DNA of 34,448 bases. Source: Calditrichota bacterium (GTDB lineage Bacteria > Calditrichota > Calditrichia > RBG-13-44-9). The translations under genes and the position numbers were made by a program. This document shows, piece by piece, positions 18,201-24,748 of this stretch. The notes beneath the pieces are model-generated. The model did no database searches, was not told the DNA's origin, and saw only the letters and a list, made by a program, of their open reading frames with translations. Every line of letters begins with the position of its first letter. The stretch's first letter is position 1. The DNA is taken from NCBI GenBank assembly GCA_024276455.1, contig JAJRXE010000091.1, forward strand, positions 1 through 34,448, given 5' to 3'.

Positions 18201-18557
18201 ATTCTCCTGGTTATCGTGCTCCAACTTCTTGTGCACATAGTATTCCAGATCCATGGAAATGGGAAGCAGATAATCGCGATCGAAAAGCAATTCGCGAATT
18301 TGAATATGCAGAGTCGCGGTATCGAGTTCAACCACCCGTCGGGAATGCCGAAAAGTGGACTCGAAGAGAGTGGAATCGTGGAAGAAACGGGATAGTCCGG
18401 GGTAAGTTGGTTTAAACAGCGACACCACACCGGGAGGTTGTTCCGGTGGGCGCAAACCCAGATCACCGGCAAACGTGCCGGTTACCAGGAAGGTCAAGAC
18501 GATGAGCCAGAGGTGCGCCCGAATATTTTTCCTTTTCGGATACTGAATTCTTTTCAC
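12267..18557 (-). CDS. sprA: T9SS outer-membrane translocon SprA
   Basis: This 2096-residue protein matches SprA, the giant 36-strand barrel through which folded T9SS cargo crosses the outer membrane; Flavobacterium SprA is about 2400. The start is GTG 18557, the only start codon between an upstream in-frame stop and the signal peptide (residues about 12-30, ending TFA). Supporting segments include GGDRVGLRVTGNISFELAGR, VSVKVDQNSEATFDLENTLRL and KIEAGNVSLSLPSTNYV near 150-260, the repeated SprA N-terminal pattern, and VAYIDDFEGSKRS near 780. The C-terminal half alternates in the barrel manner. Residues about 1692-1762 are a basic Gly/Ser/Gln/Lys-rich low-complexity insert. It leads the cluster that continues with the M28 enzyme and prmA and shares the region with PorV-like genes and a sorting-domain protein. 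A candidate promoter lies at 18620-18648. Confidence 0.95.
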   Translation of the reverse strand: MKRIQYPKRKNIRAHLWLIVLTFLVTGTFAGDLGLRPPEQPPGVVSLFKPTYPGLSRFFHDSTLFESTFRHSRRVVELDTATLHIQIRELLFDRDYLLPISMDLEYYVHKKLEHDNQENLRKVILKGLNVTERSTSSGIELNIPVKIKSKAFKRIFGGDRVGLRVTGNISFELAGRAEKRSGSAVSRFEQKGNFSPRFKQTQQFQVEGRVGDKVSVKVDQNSEATFDLENTLRLTYTGDEDEIIQKIEAGNVSLSLPSTNYVSATTKHKGLFGLKTEMQLGNLSFTGIASLQRGEKQKITQTGQAAKHSVRVRDIDYVRNRFFFVDDIYQENFEKAYDPETMQWVLFDEGKKIVRLDVWRSSRPTDQETRPGWALVNPDTVGPENIDKLIDVEGEVKFAYFVRLKYPEDYNYDEYRGFFWLNQNLQEQDILAIAYQTEDGTTRGMLVGDIADSTTIVLKMIKPQALKPEYPTWKLVMRNVYNLGSSSIPEEGFDVNILYTKTGENVDVQPVPPQLSFNYLMGLDRLDQQGNPIEGGDKQIDVNNGNIFDRANGYLIFPSLTPFAPPRGSPFAIDSSLYVKIYNAKDYTLEQREHKFDIEITTSTSSSTYNLGFNVLEGSEVVRLNGRELVRDKDYIIDYFSGTLQILDEEARRPNANVEIEYERGSLFQLDKKTLLGGRLEYSLGERGFIGMTALYLNRSTLDQRVRLGQEPVRNFIWDVNTALDFRPNFLSKALDKLPVVETAAESKLHVEAEYAEVSPNPNTFNEDKLGEKGGVAYIDDFEGSKRSTTLGIPYLTWSRASVPAKFVIPSLGVNFDIPISNDSLMYAMDDNRVWMFWYNPFDQVPIKDIWPNKDVNAQTGYGTNVLVLAWKNDSIPQDRAWGGIMRSTVSFPDQKKTKYIELWIKGDIGQVNIDIGRISEDFYIRKNTFAIQGRASLRNLNTEDRNLNGLLDEGEDIGLDGIPYGQPNADPLDVWKDPLSTVPNFLYINGTEGNGERMGAKYPDTEDLDGDGGLNLTNSYFSYQFDLSDPSNPYITGSTEKGWRQYRIPIRAYDPNLVVGNPDTTFQDIRFVRLWVNNLPPDGKYHLIQIATFDFVGNEWEETGVAQDENSPFVKSDSLFTLDVYNDEENSVAIPGGPEPYHSPPNVTGIVDRITRAKSKEQSLVLRLNHLEPGAIAEANKQLPEKMNLINYARLKMFVHGDWQLPDGNLPDAKSPLQFFIRFGPTEEIYYEIGGPVFAHWHERNNIDVLLDELAKTKRDEFLVDSLNGQPVYYRQDPEHPEKYFKVVGKPNLRNINFMIMGARNVGDFPIEGMEIWIDELRVTDVERDKGSAMRLRADLTLADVGSFRAQWEVTDANFRRIEDQYGSGMNNERQSYRFSLKLNKFFPESWGLQIPVSGGLQYNKQIPKYYFNTDQLTKYSGGSFGEKIKRLFGLNTLDPELEKNSRISQSKSLGFTFQRRSSPKAPWYLKYTIDLLRLDVDWSQRHSSDERNLLNDVNALSGSLQLNLPFGRNNFFRPFGWLGNGPIVRALASQKFYYTPNSIQAGISINDNESKRQARLEAKPTTRITTTSSRKLSMSYTMFPSLGINFSRNYQSDAQLKGYRAPELIDAIFSNFDFGVDKLMSQRFGVNYGPKISSWLSPKFTYNSNFTYNFRNVKTNEKTSSLRVDKKLSLNIRPKELVNKIYNPLRQKVLKRGKSVSNRNRGRPGRTQTGKSGQSQGHGIPGVPQKEIKGGQPASGGGKTESGQDSTGGKKKSRVPPIKIPNPLMLVWHFFDSWRTINFDYQVTDNYQHFNIDRMPTLNYMFGFTTDPGVGVDTTFNKIPRLPAIKNSKNIAASMDFDFMKNLTTSFSYNFRKDMAQNNQQKTESVTSSYFFLGDDPEKFSWSMFIPDWRIRLSGLEKFPMFRKFARTITIDHSRSGKFNEFNRYDDNVKSRDSWSYTMNYQPFLGINLNTKWGVNGTIRYTKSINFNYSATGAAKKSTRSGFDMNFTYTKRGGLKLPIPFLKRKKLRNEMTFTLAFNVSSDLILAKRPGSDSFEEEAKNKSWKIKPSVNYRFSQKVNGAMFIEKAVTETKLTGTTSYFEFGINVNIAIR

Positions 18558-18619
18558 GCTGTAATTCGAGTCTAATGTTCCTTAGCAGTATCGTCCCAAC
18601 GCACCTCCATTTTTTTTCT

Positions 18620-18648
18620 AATATATTTAATTATAAAATCTTAAGCAA
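18620..18648 (-). promoter_or_regulatory. Candidate sigma-70-type promoter of sprA
   Basis: On the minus strand TTGCTT (18648-18643) and TATATT (18625-18620) are separated by 17 bases. Transcription would start near 18613, giving a leader of about 55 bases before the GTG. The leader contains GGAGGTG, but it is about 40 bases from the start codon and cannot serve as its ribosome site. Confidence 0.45.
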
Positions 18649-18679
18649 GACAAATATCACGGAAACCGAGTCCCCTGTT

Positions 18680-19372
18680 TTAGGGGTCTATCCGTTCGCG
18701 GGCCCATTTTACGATTTGCTCCACCTGTTCTTCAATCGTTAGATGGGTGGTATCCAGTTCCAGGGCATCGGGCGCTTTTTTTAAGGGGCCGTGAGTCCGA
18801 TTCATGTCTTCCCAATCCCGCCGTCGAATTTCCTGCAAAATTTGTTCCAGCGGTACTTCAATGCCTTTTTGTGCCAACTCTTTTTGCCGGCGGCGAGCCC
18901 GTTCTTCCGCACTGGCTTGCATAAACACCTTTAATTCCGCCTGGGGAAACACTACTGTACCGATGTCGCGACCATCCATGACCACCCCGCCGTGCCGGCC
19001 CAGCTCTTGCTGTTTGCGCACTAAAATTTCCCGCACCTGCGGGTTGGCGGCCACCGGACTAATATTCCGATCGATGTCGGGGGTACGAATCTCCCGGGAG
19101 ACCTCTTCCCCGTTCAGATAAATCACCGTCTGTCCGGGAGCTCCGTCGCTGCGGAAACGGATGTCCGCTTCCCGGGCAATCCGGGCCACCGCGGCAGCGT
19201 CGTGCACATCGATCCCTTTTCGCAAGGCCAGCAGTGTCACCGCCCGATACATGGCGCCGCTGTCGATGTACAAATAACCCAATTTCTGCGCCACCCGGCG
19301 AGCGGTGGTACTTTTCCCACTCGCCGCCGGACCGTCAATAGCAATGGTAATTTTTTTAGTGCTGTTCTTCAC
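18680..19372 (-). CDS. cmk: Cytidylate kinase
   Basis: Cmk phosphorylates CMP and dCMP with ATP for nucleotide supply. The 230-residue protein has the P-loop DGPAASGKST (13-22), YIDSGAMYRAVT for nucleoside binding, and VMDGRDIGTVVFP, all standard for the family and of usual length. The start is GTG 19372 with GAGG upstream; the first 17 bases overlap the end of rluB, so the two are translationally coupled. Its stop codon lies in the loop of a small hairpin (CCCCT/AGGGG, 18672-18686). The order scpA-scpB-rluB-cmk is common in bacteria. Confidence 0.95.
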   Translation of the reverse strand: MKNSTKKITIAIDGPAASGKSTTARRVAQKLGYLYIDSGAMYRAVTLLALRKGIDVHDAAAVARIAREADIRFRSDGAPGQTVIYLNGEEVSREIRTPDIDRNISPVAANPQVREILVRKQQELGRHGGVVMDGRDIGTVVFPQAELKVFMQASAEERARRRQKELAQKGIEVPLEQILQEIRRRDWEDMNRTHGPLKKAPDALELDTTHLTIEEQVEQIVKWARERIDP

Positions 19373-20138
19373 CCAGAACCTCGTGCTTTCGCTCCTCCAC
19401 CATTCTCTTCAAACGCGCTACTTCTTCCTCGTTTAAAAGGCGCCACTCCCCTTCTTTTAAGTCGCTGACCCGCAAGCCGGCGAATTCGATGCGATGAAGC
19501 TCTTTAACCTGATATCCCAACACGTCAAACATTCTACGGATTTGACGATTCCGACCTTCATGAAGTTCCACTTCCAGGTAACTGCAGTTGTCAATAATCC
19601 GCAGCTCTTCCGCCCGGCAGGGTGCCGTTTTCCGTCCGTCCAACTCAATCCCCAGTCGGAAATAATGTAAATCAATGGGGCGAATCCGTTTATTTAACAG
19701 CACCCGGTAAATTTTGGAAACCTCAAATTTGGGATGCGCCAGAAAGTAGGCCAGTTCACCATCGTTCGTCAGCAGCAAGGCACCGGTCGTATTGTAGTCC
19801 AGGCGTCCCACCGGGAATATTCTCTCCGGAATGTTTACCACATCCACCACCGTTTTGCGATGTTTTTCGTCCTTTAAGGTGGTCACGGTTTTTAAAGGTT
19901 TGTTCAGCAAAATGTAAAGGAAATTTTTTTGTAAGCTTAACCGTTCTCCCTGATACTCCACCACATCCCGCTCCGGATCAATTCGAACTCCCATGCGGGT
20001 CACGACTTCTCCGTTCAACTTCACCTGTCCGCTGGCAATAATTTCATCGCACTTGCGGCGCGACCCCACCCCGCACATGGCCAGAAACCTATTCAGCCGA
20101 ATCCGATTTTTCTCCCTCTGCTCCATTTTGAGTACCAT
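19356..20138 (-). CDS. rluB: rRNA pseudouridine synthase, RluB/RsuA family
   Basis: This 260-residue enzyme isomerises a uridine in rRNA; E. coli RluB modifies 23S U2605. An S4 RNA-binding domain (about 12-75: LNRFLAMCGVGSRRKCDEII) is followed by the catalytic domain with GRLDYNTTG, where Asp114 is the nucleophile. ELHEGRNRQIRRMFD and LHRIEFAGL confirm the RsuA/RluB/RluE/RluF group. RluB is chosen over its sisters because of the scpA-scpB context. The first ATG (20138) overlaps the end of scpB by 50 bases; an ATG at 20126 is an equally good start and still overlaps. Neither has a clear ribosome site, so translation probably depends on scpB. The Glu/Arg/Lys-rich C-terminus overlaps cmk. Confidence 0.92.
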   Translation of the reverse strand: MVLKMEQREKNRIRLNRFLAMCGVGSRRKCDEIIASGQVKLNGEVVTRMGVRIDPERDVVEYQGERLSLQKNFLYILLNKPLKTVTTLKDEKHRKTVVDVVNIPERIFPVGRLDYNTTGALLLTNDGELAYFLAHPKFEVSKIYRVLLNKRIRPIDLHYFRLGIELDGRKTAPCRAEELRIIDNCSYLEVELHEGRNRQIRRMFDVLGYQVKELHRIEFAGLRVSDLKEGEWRLLNEEEVARLKRMVEERKHEVLGEEQH

Positions 20139-20805
20139 TGTTTTGTCCGTTCTCTTTCATTCCCAAAATATTCGGGTTAATCTGTTTTAATAATGCCTCA
20201 TGGTAAGGACTGGTTTCATCCTCCACATCGATGAGCTCTTCGATTTCTTTTAATTTGGGCAAATCGTCCAGAGAATTTAGTCCGAAATAATCCAGAAATT
20301 GCCGGGTGGTTTTGTACAGAAAAGGGCTCCCCGGTGCTTTCGCTCGTCCGGCAATGGTAATCAGGTTCCGGCTCAAAAGCCCTTTAATCACACCGTCCAC
20401 ATTCACACCCCGGATTTCCTCGATTTCGTGTTTGGTAATCGGTTGTTTGTAGGCAATAATCGCCAGCGTTTCCAGGGCTTTCTGGGTCAGGCGAGATTTT
20501 TGCCGGGATCGGTAAAGCTGCTCCACGTAAGCGGTGTACTCCGGCAGGGTAAACATCTGGAAGCCCCCGGCAATTTCCTTAATTTCAAACGAGCGATTGG
20601 TCTCGCGATACTGTTCATTTAATCGGGAAATAAACGCACGAATTTCCCGGGCCGTCAAATCGGGAAGAATCTCTTTTAAACGGGAAATACTGAGCGGTTG
20701 ATCCGAAGAAAAGAGCAAAGCTTCAATAACCGGCATTAAATAAGGGCGTTTCTCTTCCGGCGTTCCGTTTTCCCGGTTCTCTTCCGGTGTCCTGGTTTCT
20801 TCCAT
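20089..20805 (-). CDS. scpB: Segregation and condensation protein B
   Basis: ScpB is a winged-helix (kite) subunit that dimerises and, with ScpA and SMC, forms the bacterial condensin for chromosome compaction and segregation. In this 238-residue protein the conserved core spans about 22-190: MPVIEALLFSSDQPLS, TQKALETLAIIAYKQPITK, IRGVNVDGVIKGLL and FLDYFGLNSLDDLPKL. An acidic 20-residue head and a polar Asn/Glu/Gly tail of about 35 residues extend beyond the core. The tail is coded by sequence that also encodes the start of rluB. AGAGGA precedes ATG 20805. Only 53 bases separate it from scpA. Confidence 0.95.
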   Translation of the reverse strand: MEETRTPEENRENGTPEEKRPYLMPVIEALLFSSDQPLSISRLKEILPDLTAREIRAFISRLNEQYRETNRSFEIKEIAGGFQMFTLPEYTAYVEQLYRSRQKSRLTQKALETLAIIAYKQPITKHEIEEIRGVNVDGVIKGLLSRNLITIAGRAKAPGSPFLYKTTRQFLDYFGLNSLDDLPKLKEIEELIDVEDETSPYHEALLKQINPNILGMKENGQNNGTQNGAEGEKSDSAE

Positions 20806-20858
20806 GGTCCTCTAAATCGCGTTAAATGAAAAGAGTCTGCCTAAACCCATTAATCGGT

Positions 20859-21707
20859 TCAATGTTTGCCGTCGTGAATTTTTTTTACGGAAACATTAGA
20901 ATTTTCGGCATTCGCCTGTTGATTTTCCAGTTCCTTAGCGGAGAGAATATCTTGCTCGCGAACCCGTAAGTAACATTCGTAAGAACAGTCGCGCAAAGGC
21001 ACCAGGCGAATCTCTCCGAAGGCTTCCGACTGTTTGGCGGCCAGCAGTTGCAGCCGAATGAGATCCAGAATAGCCATGAAGGTTACCACCAATTCCATGC
21101 GCGATCGCAGCGGTTTCACCACTTCACTGAATAGAGCGTAAGGTTTCCCCTTCAACTGATCGATCAGAAAGGCCACCTGCTGGTCCAGGGTCACCTTGAT
21201 TACCTTGACCTGATGCACCGTTACTTTGGGCATATTGTCCAGCGCTGTTTTAAAAGCAGTAATCAGATCGAACAGGGTAACATCTTCCAACGGTTCTTCC
21301 TCTCCGGTCGTGGCGGATTTTTTCACCGTTTCCGGAACGGCCCGTGGAAAATACTGCCTTCGTTCGCGTTCTTTTTGAGCGAGCGGTTGAGTGGCTTCTT
21401 TGAATTGACGGTATTCCAGCAATTGCGCCACCAGAGCGGCCCGCGGATCCACCGGCTCTTCATCTTCCAGTGGTTCCGGTTGCGGCAACAACATCCGCAC
21501 CTTAATCAACATCAGGGTTGCCACCATTTCAATAAACTCCCCTGCCACGTCCAGATCCAGCATCTTCATCAGTTCCAGATATTCCAGATATTGGCGGGTA
21601 ATTTCCGCAATGGGAATGTCGTAAACATCCACCTCATTTTTCTTAATGAGGTACAACAACAAATCAAAAGGCCCCTCAAAAATGGGGAGTTTTATTTTGT
21701 AAGGCAT
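20859..21707 (-). CDS. scpA: Segregation and condensation protein A
   Basis: ScpA is the kleisin that bridges the SMC heads and binds ScpB. The 282-residue protein opens with the kleisin N-terminus LPIFEGPFDLLLYLIKKNEVDVYDIPI (about 6-32), continues with the helical EFIEMVATLMLIKVRMLLP, has an acidic, variable middle, and ends with a winged-helix segment (VVTFMAILDLIRLQLL). Length is slightly above the usual 250 because of the linker and a polar tail. No strong ribosome site is seen before ATG 21707. It follows trpS by 126 bases that hold no other gene and is probably cotranscribed with scpB, rluB and cmk. Confidence 0.95.
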   Translation of the reverse strand: MPYKIKLPIFEGPFDLLLYLIKKNEVDVYDIPIAEITRQYLEYLELMKMLDLDVAGEFIEMVATLMLIKVRMLLPQPEPLEDEEPVDPRAALVAQLLEYRQFKEATQPLAQKERERRQYFPRAVPETVKKSATTGEEEPLEDVTLFDLITAFKTALDNMPKVTVHQVKVIKVTLDQQVAFLIDQLKGKPYALFSEVVKPLRSRMELVVTFMAILDLIRLQLLAAKQSEAFGEIRLVPLRDCSYECYLRVREQDILSAKELENQQANAENSNVSVKKIHDGKH

Positions 21708-21833
21708 AATTGGGATTTGGTTAAATGTTAGAACCGTATTGCTTTCATGTGACGATCTTACACGGATCGGCTGTTTTTCTGAACCGCAACCAAACGCCGG
21801 TACCCCTCTATTCCGGGCCGCCGCTCCTCTTCA

Positions 21834-22832
21834 TCAGGCGTCCGGATTGAAACGTAAAATACCGCAATGGCTTCGTACCCGTTCCATGACTTCCCGGGCT
21901 TTTTCGCGGGCTTTTTTCGCTCCCTCTTTTAATACATCATGGACAATGTCCCGGTGCTGTAACAAATGCTCCCTTCTCTCCCGCGCTTCGGCAAAATAGT
22001 CCCAGATTTTCGCCAGCAATTCCTTTTTGGCATGCCCGTATCCGTAACCGCCTGCCAGGTACTTCTGCCGCATCGCTTCCGTTTCCTCCGGCGTGGCAAA
22101 CAGCTTATACAGAGCAAACACATTGGATTTGTCCGGATCCTTGGGCGCTTCCAGCGGGGTCGAATCGGTGACGATACTCATAACTTTCTGCTTTAGGGTT
22201 TTGTAATCGGCAAAGATTTCGATGGTGTTGCCGTAGCTCTTGCTCATTTTCTGCCCGTCGATGCCCGGTACCACCGCCACCTCCGGCATGATCAATTCTT
22301 CCGGTACCACAAACGTTTCACCAAACACATGATTGAATTTAATGGCGATGTCGCGGGTCATCTCCAGATGTTGCTTTTGATCCTTGCCCACCGGCACGAC
22401 CTCGGAATCGTAAATTAGAATATCCGCCGCCATGAGCACCGGGTAGGCAAACAAACCGTGATTGGGAGAAATCCCTTTGGCTATTTTATCTTTATATGAA
22501 TGAGCCCGTTCTAACAGGCCCATGGGAGTTACATTGGAAAGAATCCAGGCTAATTCGGTTACTTCCGGAACATCACTTTGAATAAACAGGGTGGCTTTCT
22601 GGGGGTCCAGGCCCAGCGCCAGGTAATCCAGCGCCACTTTAAAGGTGGCATCTTCTAACTTCTCCTTCTCCTGAATGCTGGTAAGCGCATGGTAATTAGC
22701 CACGAAGTAAAAACATTCGTTATCTTCCTGCAAGGCAATGTGTTGCCGAATTGCCCCGAAATAGTTTCCAATATGCAAATCGCCGGAAGGCTGAATTCCG
22801 CTTAATACCCGTTTCTTTTTGATGTTTAACAT
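21834..22832 (-). CDS. trpS: Tryptophan-tRNA ligase
   Basis: TrpRS charges tRNA-Trp with tryptophan using ATP. The 332-residue protein has the class I signatures HIGN (residues 20-23, the HIGH position) and KMSKS near 195-199, plus SGIQPSGDLHIGNYFGA and the TrpRS-type YPVLMAADILIYD and VPVGKDQKQHLEMTRDIA. Length is typical of the bacterial short form. GGAAGGGA precedes ATG 22832. A TATAAT-containing promoter lies just upstream. No tryptophan T-box core (AGGGTGG with a following tRNA-acceptor bulge) was found in the upstream 200 bases. Likely first gene of the trpS-scpA-scpB-rluB-cmk run. Confidence 0.97.
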   Translation of the reverse strand: MLNIKKKRVLSGIQPSGDLHIGNYFGAIRQHIALQEDNECFYFVANYHALTSIQEKEKLEDATFKVALDYLALGLDPQKATLFIQSDVPEVTELAWILSNVTPMGLLERAHSYKDKIAKGISPNHGLFAYPVLMAADILIYDSEVVPVGKDQKQHLEMTRDIAIKFNHVFGETFVVPEELIMPEVAVVPGIDGQKMSKSYGNTIEIFADYKTLKQKVMSIVTDSTPLEAPKDPDKSNVFALYKLFATPEETEAMRQKYLAGGYGYGHAKKELLAKIWDYFAEARERREHLLQHRDIVHDVLKEGAKKAREKAREVMERVRSHCGILRFNPDA

Positions 22833-22874
22833 GGATATTCCCTTCCCTTAATCCTTCCATTTTTTTAACCTCAA

Positions 22875-22903
22875 ATTATAATTAAAGAACCCGCTGTAAC
22901 CAA
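22875..22903 (-). promoter_or_regulatory. Candidate sigma-70-type promoter of trpS
   Basis: On the minus strand a perfect TATAAT (22880-22875) is preceded at 17 bases by TTGGTT (22903-22898). The predicted transcript would start near 22868, about 36 bases before the trpS ATG, leaving no room for a leader attenuator. Confidence 0.45.
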
Positions 22904-22943
22904 CAAATATTTTTTAAAGCAGGGTCGAAGTTAACCCGCTTTT

Positions 22944-22993
22944 TAAGGGTGCTTCCTTCCCAAAAATCTCCTTGCCGGTAAGGAAAGCCCTTA
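22944..22993. other. Two-part hairpin between HNH gene and trpS promoter
   Basis: TAAGGG (22944-22949) pairs with CCCTTA (22988-22993), and TTCCTT (22953-22958) with AAGGAA (22980-22985), separated by a small internal loop. The 21-base apical part contains CCTTGCCGGTAAGG, which can form a competing small hairpin. There is no U-tract on either side. It may be the 3' end of the HNH transcript or a repeat remnant. Confidence 0.4.
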
Positions 22994-23030
22994 GGGGATG
23001 AGATGCCTACAAAATGTCACCAAGGAAGCT

Positions 23031-23537
23031 TTAATCTTTGATGAATAAATAGGGTTTCCAGTGTTCGTCCCGTACCCCCACAATTTTCTGCAGGTAGAAG
23101 AAATAGTGGGGTTTCTTGGGTTGACGGATCAACTTCATACCAGCCTGCTCGGGAGTCCGGTTGGCTATGCGGTGGTTGCAGGCCTGGCAGGCTACCACCA
23201 GATTTTCCCAGACATCCTTGCCGCCGTAATGCTTCGGAATGACGTGATCGATGGTCAGTTCGCCGCCCTTTCGACCACAATACTGGCAGGTGTAATTGTC
23301 GCGAATCAACAGGTTCTTCCGGTTCAACAAAATCCGCCGGGGCGGAATGCGAATCCGGCGTAACAGGCGAATTACGCTGGGAATCGGATAGGTTCGATTA
23401 ATGGTGTGAATATAGCCGGAATTTTTCTCCACCATCTCGGCTTTTTCTAAAAAAAGCAGCACCATTGCCCGCTTAACGCTGCAAATGGAGACGGGTTCGT
23501 AATTTTGATTCAATAGTAAAACCGGCCGACTTAACAT
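23031..23537 (-). CDS. HNH endonuclease-family protein
   Basis: From the ATG at 23537 the protein has 168 residues. The C-terminal half is an HNH/McrA-type domain: CQYCG (Cys84, Cys87), LTIDHVIP (Asp97, His98), CQACNHRIANRT (Cys117, Cys120, Asn121, His122). The four cysteines bind structural zinc, and the beta-beta-alpha metal finger cuts DNA. The N-terminal half (VLLLNQNYEPVSICSVKRA) is typical of a widespread chromosomal HNH family with no settled role. A TTG at 23555 is possible, but the strong promoter at 23561-23590 would start RNA at about 23554, which leaves only the ATG, preceded by a GGGGG ribosome-like site. No methylase or toxin partner is adjacent, so restriction is not supported. 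Confidence 0.88.
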   Translation of the reverse strand: MLSRPVLLLNQNYEPVSICSVKRAMVLLFLEKAEMVEKNSGYIHTINRTYPIPSVIRLLRRIRIPPRRILLNRKNLLIRDNYTCQYCGRKGGELTIDHVIPKHYGGKDVWENLVVACQACNHRIANRTPEQAGMKLIRQPKKPHYFFYLQKIVGVRDEHWKPYLFIKD

Positions 23538-23560
23538 GGGAACCCCCAAAAACAAGCGTT

Positions 23561-23590
23561 AATATAATTTGCGCTTCTTAAAGATGTCAA
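23561..23590 (-). promoter_or_regulatory. Strong sigma-70-type promoter of the HNH gene
   Basis: On the minus strand a consensus TTGACA (23590-23585) is followed after 18 bases by TATATT (23566-23561). The predicted start point near 23554 lies about 17 bases before the ATG at 23537 and rules against the upstream TTG. It is the best promoter match in the window. Confidence 0.65.
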
Positions 23591-23677
23591 GTATTTTCAA
23601 ATATTGCTTTTTCTTGTTCACCTTTTTTTTGTTAATTTAAACCTGAATCTGAAAACCAATACGACGGAGGAATAAAA

Positions 23678-24637
23678 ATGGATCCCTTAAAAAACGCGGC
23701 GTTGATTGCAGTGCGGGACTGTCTGGCTGTTCAACCCCTGGAAACCGTTCTGGTGGTGACCGACCGGGAACGGCGGAAAATCGGTTACGCCCTTTTCGAG
23801 GCCGCCCTGGAATTGGGGCAGGAAGCGTTCCTGCTGGAGATGAAAGCCCGGGAGTTCAACGGACAGGAACCGCCCCCGGCGGTGGCGGAAATGATGAAAT
23901 TGGTGGACGTGGTGCTTTGCCCCACGACCAAATCGCTAACCCACACCGACGCCCGCCGGAAAGCCTGTGCCACCGGTACCCGGGTGGGTACCCTGCCCGG
24001 CATTACCGAAGATATGATGATCCGCACCATGAGCGCCGACTACCATCGCATTGCGGAATTGACCCACAAGGTGTCCGAAATTCTGAATAAGGGAAATGTA
24101 GCCCACCTGAGCACTGCCCGGGGTACGGACATCACCATTCCCATTGCAGGCATCACCGCTATCTCTTCCACCGGTCTAATTACCAAACCGGGAACATTCG
24201 GCAATCTGCCTTCCGGAGAGTCCTATCTGATGCCCCGGGAAGGCGAATCCGAAGGGGTGTTTGTCGTGGACGGTTCCCTGGCCGGGATTGGCAAAATCAC
24301 CGACCAACCGGTGCGAATTAAAGTTGAGAAGGGGTTTGCCACCGACATAACCGGTGGAAAGGAAGCCAAAAAACTGATTGAAATGGTGGAAGCCATAGGC
24401 GAGCAGGCGCGCAATCTGGCCGAACTGGGAGTGGGGACCAATTACATGGCCCAGGTGACCGGAGAAATTTTAGAGGACGAAAAAGTGCTGGGTACGGTGC
24501 ATCTGGCGCTGGGCAATAACGTTTCCATGGGCGGTTCGGTCAACGTTGGGTTTCATGTGGATGGAATCATCCTCAATCCCACGCTGAAAATCGATGACGA
24601 ATACCTGCTGAAAGACGGAAAATTGCTGGTAGATTAA
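23678..24637 (+). CDS. M29-like aminopeptidase
   Basis: This 319-residue metalloenzyme resembles the thermophilic aminopeptidase (M29, AmpS/aminopeptidase T) superfamily in its short form. The C-terminal half carries the paired-metal ligands: Glu181 in NLPSGESY, one of Glu264-268 in TGEILEDEKVLGT, His275 in VHLALGNN, and His293/Asp295 in GFHVDGII. The N-terminal half is an alpha/beta domain. These enzymes remove N-terminal residues from peptides; the short form is often annotated simply as aminopeptidase, and substrate preference cannot be read from the sequence. GGAGG lies 8 bases before ATG 23678. It is the only plus-strand enzyme gene here, divergent from the HNH gene and closed by a bidirectional terminator. 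It may help use peptides, in line with the amino-acid catabolism suggested by HypD. Confidence 0.85.
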   Translation: MDPLKNAALIAVRDCLAVQPLETVLVVTDRERRKIGYALFEAALELGQEAFLLEMKAREFNGQEPPPAVAEMMKLVDVVLCPTTKSLTHTDARRKACATGTRVGTLPGITEDMMIRTMSADYHRIAELTHKVSEILNKGNVAHLSTARGTDITIPIAGITAISSTGLITKPGTFGNLPSGESYLMPREGESEGVFVVDGSLAGIGKITDQPVRIKVEKGFATDITGGKEAKKLIEMVEAIGEQARNLAELGVGTNYMAQVTGEILEDEKVLGTVHLALGNNVSMGGSVNVGFHVDGIILNPTLKIDDEYLLKDGKLLVD

Positions 24638-24690
24638 GTGCCCCGCTCCTCCAATCCCTGAAAAAATGGAATTAAAATTACCCTACCATT

Positions 24691-24720
24691 AAAAAAGCCC
24701 GGTACGTGCCGGGCTTTTTA
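24691..24720. terminator. Bidirectional terminator between aminopeptidase and TPR genes
   Basis: AAAAAGCCCGG (24692-24702) pairs perfectly with CCGGGCTTTTT (24709-24719) around a 6-base loop. A-rich and T-rich ends give a U-tract in either direction, serving the convergent genes ending at 24637 (plus) and 24749 (minus). The left arm shares TTAAAAAAGCCCGG with the fumarase terminator. Confidence 0.92.
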
Positions 24721-24748
24721 AGTAAAAACGTTTGTTCTTTCAGCAAAA

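Noticed and set aside
18572-18610. Twelve-codon ORF just upstream of sprA, a possible leader peptide
   Set aside because: It has no ribosome site, begins almost at the predicted RNA start, and shows no run of one amino acid that would suggest attenuation.
22833-23030. T-box or other tryptophan-sensing leader for trpS
   Set aside because: No T-box core was found, and the likely promoter leaves a leader of only about 36 bases.
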